Made by a program: the position numbers and the translations under genes | The notes under the pieces: generated by a model | The model's database searches: none | Told to the model about the DNA's origin: nothing | The model's input: the letters and a program-made list of their open reading frames with translations, nothing else | Assembly (NCBI RefSeq): GCF_041200175.1 | Contig: NZ_CP165727.1 | Coordinates: 4,104,501 to 4,168,500, forward strand | From: Streptomyces sp. R33 | GTDB taxonomy: Bacteria; Actinomycetota; Actinomycetes; Streptomycetales; Streptomycetaceae | Reading direction: 5' to 3' | DNA length: 64,000 nucleotides | Shown here: one piece after another, positions 51,787 through 58,700 of the stretch | Position numbering within the stretch: the first letter of the stretch is position 1 | Layout of the letters: every line of letters begins with the position of its first letter

Positions 51787-51954
51787 CTCCATCACCCCAA
51801 CAGGGGAGTTCCAGAGCGCGGCGGAACGACTACGCAGCGTCACGCGTATGAGGGGGTGAGGGCCTTCGCCGCGCAGGGCCCGCCGAGGAAGGAGGGCTGC
51901 AGGAATGGTCACTTGGGGCCGAAGGCAGGGACGCGAACCGCGTCCGGACATGCG

Positions 51955-51987
51955 ACGACCCCCGCCGGGGGGGAGAGCGGGGGTCGT
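51955..51987. other. perfect 11-bp hairpin in the ssd/HAD divergent region
   Basis: Arms ACGACCCCCGC (51955-51965) and GCGGGGGTCGT (51977-51987) around a G-rich loop, followed on plus by a GGGGGGGGAGGAG run. The 477-bp gap (51659-52135) has no credible gene; this may be a leader structure or terminator of a short RNA. Confidence 0.45.
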
Positions 51988-52135
51988 CCCCACGGTCCGA
52001 CTCGGGGGGGGAGGAGCCAGACCGGGTTAGCACGGTCGCGAACGATCCGTGACTTCCATGGTGTACCCGAGAGCCTTCTCAGGCAAACCCACGCGCCACA
52101 CCTTACGCCGAATGGTGGGCGCATATGCTCGGGGC

Positions 52136-52987
52136 GTGGAAATCCAGCCCTTGCCGCACTCGTCGCCCCGCACCGCAGCCTTCTTCGACCTGGACAAGAC
52201 GGTCATTGCGAAGTCAAGCACTCTGACGTTCAGCAAGTCCTTCTACCAGGGCGGCCTGATCAACCGCCGAGCCGTGCTGCGTACTGCGTATACCCAGTTC
52301 ATCTACCTGGTCGGCGGCGCCGACCACGATCAGATGGAACGGATGCGTGAGTATCTGTCCTCCCTCTGCAAGGGGTGGAACGTCCAGCAGGTGCGGGAGA
52401 TCGTCGCCGAGACCCTGCACGACCTCATCGACCCGCTGATCTACGACGAGGCCGCCTCGCTGATCGAGGCGCACCACACCGCGGGCCGCGACGTGGTGAT
52501 CGTGTCGACCTCAGGCGCGGAAGTCGTCGAGCCGATCGGCGAGATGCTCGGCGCAGACCGGGTCGTCGCCACGCGGATGGTCATAGGCGAGGACGGCTGC
52601 TTCACCGGCGAGATCGAGTACTACGCCTACGGGCCCACCAAGGCCGAGGCCGTGCGGGAGCTCGCGGAGTCCGAGGGGTACGACCTCTCGCGGTGCTACG
52701 CGTACAGCGACTCGGTGACCGACATCCCGATGCTGGAGGCGGTCGGACATCCGCATGCGGTCAATCCCGACCGGGCGCTGCGCAAGGAGGCGGTGGCGCG
52801 GGAGTGGCCGGTGCTGGTGTTCAACCGGCCGGTGCGGTTGAAGCAGCGGCTGCCCGGGCTGTCGATGCCGGCGCGGCCGGCGCTGGTCGCTGCGGCGGCG
52901 GTGGGTGCGGCTGCGGCTACCGCCGGGCTGGTCTGGTACGCCAGCCGGCGGCGGGCCACTGCCCTGGCCGCCGCCTCGCCCGCCTGA
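52136..52987 (+). CDS. HAD-superfamily IB hydrolase (SerB/CicA-like phosphatase)
   Basis: A 283-aa protein. HAD motif I is FFDLDKTVIA (nucleophile Asp18, acid/base Asp20); motif II is VIVSTSGAEV; the motif III/IV region is YGPTKAEAVREL and CYAYSDSVTDIPMLEAVG. The cap carries the SSLCKGWN sequence typical of HAD-IB enzymes that act on phospholipid or serine phosphates. A C-terminal hydrophobic helix (about 250-272) with a basic end suggests membrane attachment. GTG 52136 was chosen because TATGCT at 52124-52129 would place the transcription start at the GTG, i.e. a leaderless mRNA; longer in-frame starts exist at 52049 and 52112. Confidence 0.85.
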   Translation: MEIQPLPHSSPRTAAFFDLDKTVIAKSSTLTFSKSFYQGGLINRRAVLRTAYTQFIYLVGGADHDQMERMREYLSSLCKGWNVQQVREIVAETLHDLIDPLIYDEAASLIEAHHTAGRDVVIVSTSGAEVVEPIGEMLGADRVVATRMVIGEDGCFTGEIEYYAYGPTKAEAVRELAESEGYDLSRCYAYSDSVTDIPMLEAVGHPHAVNPDRALRKEAVAREWPVLVFNRPVRLKQRLPGLSMPARPALVAAAAVGAAAATAGLVWYASRRRATALAAASPA

Positions 52988-53239
52988 CGCGGCCCCGGGG
53001 CCGCCGCCCCGATCCCGTCGGGCGCGGGGTCCTGCCCTGATCCCGCCGGCCGCCGGTTCCCGCCGGGTGGCAGCCAGGTCGCGCCGGGTGGCGGCCTGGT
53101 CCCGCCCTGCGGCGCCCCGTGGCATGCCGCCGATGGGGGCGCCGCTGCGCGGGGCTTCTCTCCCCGCCCCGCCCTTCTCCCGTTCACCGGGCTCTGCCCG
53201 GACCCGGCCCTCAAACGCCGGGCGGGCTGGGAGCCCCCG

Positions 53240-53812
53240 GGCTGCGCCGCGGACCCGCGCCGCAGCCGCCGACGCTGCTCAAGACCCGGGGCTCCGCGGG
53301 GACCCGCGCCGCCATCGCCGGTGCGCGGCTCAAAGCCCCGGAGGCTCCGCCCGGAGGCGCGCCGCCACCGCCGACGCGACTCAAAGACCCGGGGGCTCCG
53401 CCGGGACCCACGCCGCCATCGCCGGTGCGCGGCTCAAAGCCCCGGAGGCTCCGCCCGGAGGCGCGCCGCCACCGCCGACGCGACTCAAAGACCCGGAGGC
53501 TCCGCCGGGACCCGTGCCGCGATCGTCGGCACGGCTCAAAGACCCAGGGCTCTCCGCCGGGACGCGCCGCCATCACCGGTGCGCGGCCAAAGCCCCGGAG
53601 GCTCCGCCCGGAGCCGCGCCGCCGTCGTCGGCGCGGGTCGTGGGCCGTGGGCCCAAGGACTCCGCCGGACCCGCGCCGCAACCGTCGACCCGGGGCAAAG
53701 ACCGCAAGGCTCCGCGCGGAGCCGCGCCGTCATAGCCGGCGCGGCTCAAGGACCCGGGGCCTCCGCCCCCGCGCCCCCGTGCCCCCGCGCCCCAAACGCC
53801 GGCTGGGCTGGA
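53240..53812. repeat. tandem-repeat array A (about eleven 50-55-bp units)
   Basis: Imperfect tandem units, each beginning GGCTCCGCC(G/C)GGA, continuing with a GCGCCGCCATCGCCGGTGCG-like middle and ending GGCTCAAAG(A/C)CCCGGA. Some neighbours alternate between two subtypes, and the 53343 and 53447 units are almost identical. Both ends carry the dispersed sequence CAAACGCCGG(G/C)(C/T)GGGCTGG (about 53213 and 53793). Open frames run through it only because the GC content suppresses stops; the translations are low-complexity and not protein-like. Confidence 0.8.
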
Positions 53813-53874
53813 TGTGCCGCCCCGCCGGGCGGGGTGTGCGGCCCAATGATCGGCGTGTCGGCTCCGACCCGGCC

Positions 53875-54725
53875 GAGTGCGCAGGAACGCCGGAGCCCTG
53901 CATGTCGGCGCTGCCGAGGCCGCGTATGCCGCCTCCGGCAAGGTGGCGCGGGTCGGCTCTCTGGCAGGGCCGGCTCCGACACGGCGGCGTGGACCGGTTT
54001 CGGCAGACCAGGAGGGGGCCCTGGCAGGACTGGGGGCCGGCCCCGCCAGGGCTAGGGGGTGTCGTCAAAGTCCCTCCCCAGCTACCGCTGGGAGGTGCCC
54101 CCAGGCCGGCGGGGTCTGGCACGCGCGCTCGCGGCGTTGTCGTCGGTCGACGACGCGAGCGTCGCCTCCTCCCCCTGCCTTCGGCGGGGGGACCCCCACC
54201 TCCGCCTTGCGATCACACGCACCAGACCCCGCCGGCCCCGCCCTCACGGGCGGACGACGCTACTTTGACGACACCCCCTAGGGCCGGAATGCCGGCTCCC
54301 GCAGGGCCGCATGTGCCTGTTCCGGCGGCCCGGGAATGCCGGCTCCCGCAAGGCGGCGGGGGCCAGACCCGGCGGAGCAGGAGCGGTGGCTCCGGCGAGG
54401 CTGGATGGCCGGCCCGCAGGCTAGGGAATTCCAGCTCCCGCAAGGCCGCATGCGCCCGCTCCGGCGGGCGGGGAATTCCGGCGCCGGCAGGGCCGCTGAG
54501 GTCAGTTCCGGTGGCCCGGGAACGCCGGATCCCGCAAGGCGGCGTGGGCGAGTTTCGGTGACCCGGGAATGCCAGATCCGGCAAGGCAAGGCGGCGTGGG
54601 CGAGTTTCGGCAGCCCGGTAGTGGCGGTTCCCGCAAGGCTGGATGGGCGGCCCCGCCGGGCTGGTGAGTGACCGCTCCCGCAGGGCCGCTGAGGTCAGTT
54701 TCGGCGGGCGGGGAGGGGCGGCTCC
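53875..54725. repeat. degenerate repeat array B (about 47-bp units), split by a MITE
   Basis: Units of the form GAATGCCGGCTCCCGCAAGG, then CCGCATGCGCCCG and a TTCCGGCGG(C/G)CCGG end. They are clear at 54294-54660 (about nine copies of varying quality) and more degenerate at 53875-54050. MITE copy 2 (54055-54278) interrupts the array. No coding signal. Confidence 0.65.
54055..54278. mobile_element. MITE-like element, copy 2 (224 bp)
   Basis: Reverse-complement relative of the element at 12708-12878, flanked by TA (54053-54054, 54279-54280). The 16-bp ends are identical and most of the interior matches; this copy has two extra GC-rich stretches of roughly 25 bp each, near its inner arms. No transposase. 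Confidence 0.75.
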
Positions 54726-54842
54726 GTCAGCGATGGGTGGGTGGCCCCCGCGGGGGTGGCAAGGCGGGGCCCGGGGTGACTTAGGGGGCCTGAGCTGCGG
54801 GGATGCGGGGTGTCCGGTTCGAGCTGGGACGTCCCGGAAAGT

Positions 54843-55049
54843 AAAAAAAGCGGGGAGGGGTTCCGCTTGTCAGCGAAGCGGAGTACAAAGGAGTCAACGG
54901 CCCGCGAGACCAAAGAACATCCGAGAGGATCATCTTTAAAACGCAGTAAGGCCCACGGACCGAAGCATGAACGCCGAGCACCCACGCGACGTCGACCCGT
55001 CGATTACGGGCCAGCCGCACCAGGTAACGGGCAAAGTCCCCGACCTGAT
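54843..55049 (-). ncRNA. candidate structured small RNA, possibly the 6S-like RNA
   Basis: A markedly AT-richer island in GC-rich repeats, between the HAD gene and the Fic-like gene. On the minus strand it ends with an AAGCGG...CCGCTT hairpin followed by seven U residues (54843-54849), an intrinsic terminator. CGGGGA near the predicted 5' end can pair with TCCCCG beside the 3' end, closing a roughly 200-nt RNA, and GGCCCG/CGGGCC could form an inner stem. A -10-like GATATT lies at 55056-55061. I recall that the S. coelicolor 6S-like RNA maps to the equivalent gap. Strand and ends are uncertain. Confidence 0.45.
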
Positions 55050-55091
55050 GGGCAAATATCGAGGACGCTTGGTAACTGGGCGTAAATGCCA

Positions 55092-55123
55092 GCGGCGACA
55101 CCAAAGCAAGACGGTGTCGCCGC
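55092..55123. terminator. perfect 11-bp hairpin after the Fic-like gene
   Basis: GCGGCGACACC (55092-55102) pairs with GGTGTCGCCGC (55113-55123), loop AAAGCAAGAC. It lies about 105 bases beyond the Fic-like gene stop and upstream of the candidate RNA, so it could separate the two minus-strand transcripts. Confidence 0.6.
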
Positions 55124-55130
55124 AACCCTG

Positions 55131-55226
55131 TGTCCGCGGCCTTTTTCCGCGGCCCCGTGTCCGCGGCCCCGTGTCCGCGGCCCTGCGTCCCCGGCCCCGT
55201 GTCCGCGGCCCTGCGTCCGCAGCCGC
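55131..55226. repeat. short CGTGTCCGCGGCC tandem repeat
   Basis: Six to seven imperfect 12-16-bp copies of TGTCCGCGGCC(C) with a CCGCGG palindrome in most units, directly after the stop codon of the Fic-like gene. Confidence 0.75.
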
Positions 55227-55228
55227 CC

Positions 55229-56050
55229 CTACGCCGCGCCGCGCTGCAGGGCCTCGCAGACCGCCGTCGACTCGCGGACGCCGAGCTCGATCGCGCGGCC
55301 GCAGTGCGCGATCCAGGCCGCCATTCCCTCCGCCGTCCCGGAGACGTAGCCCTCGAAGGCGGCCAAGTACGCGTCCCGGCCCTGCTCCGCGTGGCCGACC
55401 TCCGCCGGGCAGATCGCCTTCGGGTCCAGACCGCTGTTGATCAGCACGATCCGCTCCGCCGCCCGCGCCACCAGGCCGTTGTATGAGCCGAACGGACGCA
55501 GCGCCAGCAATTCGCCGTGCACCACCGCCGACGTGAGCAGCGCCGGAGCCGAGCCGCCCGCGATGATCAGCCGGGACAGGCCGTCCAGGCGGCCCGCCAC
55601 CTCCTGCGCGCTCGGGAGGGCAGCGGTGATCAGGGGCTCGTCCACCGACTCGCCCGCCAGTCGCGGGCGTCCCACCACGTCACCGTCGGCCGTGGACCCC
55701 GAAGCCACCAGGTGCAGGCGCGCCAGCACCCGCAGCGGCGACTGGCGCCAGATGCTCAGCAGCTGCCCGGCCTCCGCCGTCAGGCGCAGCGCGGCGCCCA
55801 CCGTGCGCGCCTCCGGCTCCGCCCCGAAGTCGGTCCGGCGGCGCACCTCCTCCAGCGCCCAGTCCGCCCCGGACAGCGCCGCGCTCGCACGGGCCCCGCG
55901 CAGCGCGGCCTCCGAGGTGATCTCTCCGCTGCGCCGGCGCATCACCCGGTGCCCGTAGACGCGGTCCACGGCCTTGCGTACGGAATCCACGGATTCGGCG
56001 ACGCCGGGGAGCGAACCCAGGGCGGCCAGCGGGTCAGAAGCGCTACTCAT
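55229..56050 (-). CDS. Fic-fold protein lacking the catalytic histidine
   Basis: A 273-aa protein, elsewhere often labelled oxidoreductase. The segment VHGELLALRPFGSYNGLVAR (177-196) lines up with the Fic motif HPFxxGNGRxxR: Pro186, Phe187, Asn191, Gly192 and Arg196 are kept, but the catalytic His is Arg185, and the Gly before Asn and the Arg after Gly are Tyr190 and Leu193. AMP-transfer is therefore unlikely; a binding or regulatory role is inferred. No membrane segment. The ATG at 56050 has no ribosome-binding site and a TAGGCT about 8 bases upstream, so the mRNA may be leaderless. Divergent from the CooC-like ATPase gene. Confidence 0.75.
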   Translation of the reverse strand: MSSASDPLAALGSLPGVAESVDSVRKAVDRVYGHRVMRRRSGEITSEAALRGARASAALSGADWALEEVRRRTDFGAEPEARTVGAALRLTAEAGQLLSIWRQSPLRVLARLHLVASGSTADGDVVGRPRLAGESVDEPLITAALPSAQEVAGRLDGLSRLIIAGGSAPALLTSAVVHGELLALRPFGSYNGLVARAAERIVLINSGLDPKAICPAEVGHAEQGRDAYLAAFEGYVSGTAEGMAAWIAHCGRAIELGVRESTAVCEALQRGAA

Positions 56051-56159
56051 AAGTAGGGAGCCTACGCACTGGACCTCCTCCCCACCGACCCCTCCTTGGA
56101 GTGGCCTTCTTCACTTACATGCACCACACAAAGCGACCGACGGACTACTCTTCGTGAAC

Positions 56160-57200
56160 ATGAAGATCGCTTTCGTGGGAAAGGGCGGCAGCGGCAAGAC
56201 GACCCTGTCCTCCCTCTTCATCCGCCACCTCGCCGCCAATGAGGCCCCCGTCGTCGCGGTGGACGCCGACATCAACCAGCACCTGGGCGCCGCGCTCGGA
56301 CTCGGCGAGGACGAGGCCGCCGCGCTGCCCGCCCTGGGCGCGCACCTGCCCCTGATCAAGGAGTACCTGCGGGGCTCCAACCCGCGCATCGCCTCCGCCG
56401 ACACGATGATCAAGACCACGCCGCCCGGCGCCGGATCGCGCCTGCTGCGGGTCACCGAGGACAACCCGGTGTACGAGGCCTGCGCGCGCACGCTGCTGCT
56501 CGACGGGGAACCCGTCCGGCTGATGGCCACCGGGCCGTTCACCGAGGCGGACCTCGGCGTCGCCTGCTACCACTCCAAGGTCGGGGCGGTCGAACTCTGC
56601 CTCAACCACCTGGTCGACGGCCCGGACGAGTACGTCGTGGTCGACATGACCGCCGGCTCGGACTCCTTCGCCTCGGGCATGTTCACCCGCTTCGACGTGA
56701 CCTTCCTGGTCGCCGAGCCGACCCGCAAGGGCATCTCGGTCTACCGCCAGTACAAGGAGTACGCCCGGGACTTCGGGGTCGCGCTCAAGGTCATCGGCAA
56801 CAAGGTGCAGGGCACGGACGACATCGAGTTCCTCCAGGACGAGGTCGGAGAGGACCTGCTCGTCACCGTCGGGCACTCCGACTGGGTCCGGGCGATGGAG
56901 AAGGGCCGCCCGGCGGCGTTCGAGCTGCTCGAGGCGAGCAACCGGCTGGCCCTGCAGGCCCTCCAGGACGCGGCCGACGACTCGTACGCCCACCGCGACT
57001 GGGAGCGGTACACCGAGCAGATGGTCCATTTCCACCTGCGGAACGCGGAGAGCTGGGGCAACGCCAAGACGGGGGTCGACCTGGCCGCCCAGGTCGACCC
57101 CGGTTTCGTCCTGCGGGAGACCACCGGCTGCGAGCCGGCGGCCCCGGACCTCGTCAGTCCTCGTCCGCATCCTCTTCGGCCGGCTCCGCAGCCGGCTTGA
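56160..57200 (+). CDS. CooC/MinD-like P-loop ATPase
   Basis: A 346-aa SIMIBI-class ATPase. The deviant Walker A is GKGGSGKTT (7-15), with Asp in VVAVDADINQHLG (about 32-44) and VVVDMTAGSD as the switch/Walker B region. CooC relatives deliver nickel or remodel metalloenzymes; others act in transport or positioning. Its target is unknown. ATG 56160 sits 8 bases after TACTCT and a GTG two codons earlier is possible; no ribosome-binding site is seen, suggesting a leaderless mRNA. The final 47 bases overlap the convergent deacetylase gene. Confidence 0.82.
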   Translation: MKIAFVGKGGSGKTTLSSLFIRHLAANEAPVVAVDADINQHLGAALGLGEDEAAALPALGAHLPLIKEYLRGSNPRIASADTMIKTTPPGAGSRLLRVTEDNPVYEACARTLLLDGEPVRLMATGPFTEADLGVACYHSKVGAVELCLNHLVDGPDEYVVVDMTAGSDSFASGMFTRFDVTFLVAEPTRKGISVYRQYKEYARDFGVALKVIGNKVQGTDDIEFLQDEVGEDLLVTVGHSDWVRAMEKGRPAAFELLEASNRLALQALQDAADDSYAHRDWERYTEQMVHFHLRNAESWGNAKTGVDLAAQVDPGFVLRETTGCEPAAPDLVSPRPHPLRPAPQPA

Positions 57201-58467
57201 CCCCGGCGGGGGCGGCCGGCTTGGCCGGCGGCCCCGCCGTCAGGAACTTCGTCCAGCCCTCCTTGGGCGCCTCGCCCACGTCGAGGCCGCGCATCCACTC
57301 CAGGACCTTCGGGTCCTGCGCATCGAGCCAGTCGACCAGCTCGCGGAACGGCACGCAGCGGACCTCCTTCTGCGTGCACATCGACTGGATGGAGTCCTCG
57401 ACGGCCTTCATGTACGTGCCGCCGTTCCAGGACTCGAAGTGGTTGCCGATGATCAGCGGCGCGCGGTTGCCCTGGTAGACCCGGTCGAAGGCCTGCTGGA
57501 GCCCTTCGCGCATCTGCTCGCCCCAGTACGCGTGCTGCGAGGGGTCGCCCTGCGTGGTCGTCCCGGACTGGTTGACCAGGTAGTTGTAGTCCATGCTCAG
57601 GGTGTCGAAGGCGCGGCCCGGCATGGGCACCAGCTGGAGCGGGACGTCCCAGAGCCCGTCCGTCTTCTTCGGCCAGATCTGCTTGCTGATGCCGCTGGAG
57701 TCGTAGCGGAAACCCATGCCCTTGGCCGCCAGCATGAAGTTCTTCTGGCCTTCGAGGCACGGGGTCCGGGCGCCGATGAGCTCCTTGTCGTAGTCGAACG
57801 GGAGCGGCTCCAGGCCCTTCAGGTCCGGCGTGTTGGTCTTCCAGTTCTTGACGAAGGACTTGGCCTGGTTGATCTCGCTCTTCCACTCCGGCACGGACCA
57901 GGTGCCGACGCCGCCGTCGGGGCCGCAGAAGTGGCCGTTGAAGTGGGTGCCGATCTCGTTGCCCTCGAGCCAGGCCGCGCGGACCTGGGTGGCCGTGTCC
58001 TTGATGCCCTCGAGATCGCCGAAGCCGATGTCGGAGCGGCCGGACTCGTGCTGCGGGGCCGTATAGAGGGAACGTTTCTCTTCCGGGAGCATGTACACGC
58101 CGCTGAGGAAGTACGTCATCCGGGCGTTGTACTTCTTGCCGACCTCGCGGAAGTGCGAGAAGAGCTTCTGGCTGTCCTCTCCGGCCCCGTCCCACGAGAA
58201 CACCACGAACTGCGGCGGCTTCTCGCCGGGCTTCAGCTTCTGCGGCTTCTGCACGTTCGGCTGCGCACCCGTGTACGCCGTCGAGCCGTCGCCGATGAGC
58301 CGGTTGACACTGCCGGGGGCGGCCTCCGGGGCGGCGGCGCCCTTCTTGCCGTTCGGCCCCCCGGGGGAGGGGGGTTTGGCGGGTTCCGAGGTGCTGCACC
58401 CGGCGACGCCCAGCACCAGCGCCGTGGCGACCAGGCCGCCGGCGATCTTCTTCGTGGCGGCGATCAT
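57154..58467 (-). CDS. polysaccharide deacetylase-like lipoprotein
   Basis: A 437-aa exported lipoprotein: lipobox LGVAGC with Cys24, then a Pro/Gly/Lys linker. The catalytic domain has a NodB-like FSWDGAGEDS (a variant of the TFDDG motif), EIGTHFNGHFCG with the metal His residues, and IGNHFESWNGG further on. Family members remove acetyl groups from cell-wall or extracellular polysaccharides; the atypical first motif makes the activity uncertain. The C-terminus is Ala/Pro/Glu-rich. The ATG at 58467 has GAGGTGG upstream. It overlaps the convergent ATPase gene by 47 bases. Confidence 0.85.
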   Translation of the reverse strand: MIAATKKIAGGLVATALVLGVAGCSTSEPAKPPSPGGPNGKKGAAAPEAAPGSVNRLIGDGSTAYTGAQPNVQKPQKLKPGEKPPQFVVFSWDGAGEDSQKLFSHFREVGKKYNARMTYFLSGVYMLPEEKRSLYTAPQHESGRSDIGFGDLEGIKDTATQVRAAWLEGNEIGTHFNGHFCGPDGGVGTWSVPEWKSEINQAKSFVKNWKTNTPDLKGLEPLPFDYDKELIGARTPCLEGQKNFMLAAKGMGFRYDSSGISKQIWPKKTDGLWDVPLQLVPMPGRAFDTLSMDYNYLVNQSGTTTQGDPSQHAYWGEQMREGLQQAFDRVYQGNRAPLIIGNHFESWNGGTYMKAVEDSIQSMCTQKEVRCVPFRELVDWLDAQDPKVLEWMRGLDVGEAPKEGWTKFLTAGPPAKPAAPAGVKPAAEPAEEDADED

Positions 58468-58700
58468 CCGTCCACCTCTCCTCGCGGTTCCATTGCGGGT
58501 CTTCCGCGCCGCAACGTCCCATGCGGTCCGCCGTGAAGATGATGTGACAAGCCGGACAAAATGCTTAATCACCCTTGGGTGCTATTTCGTAAGCCGTTTG
58601 CCCCTATTACCCCCCACGATCCTTTACTCTCCATTACCTTTCATTTACTGAGTGTTGAGACTCCCGCCGCTTCATCCCTCCGTAGAGGAGACGGGAACCT

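Noticed and set aside
53240..53812. Repeat array considered as a CRISPR
   Set aside because: Units are contiguous and variable along their whole length with no alternating unique spacers, and no cas genes are present.
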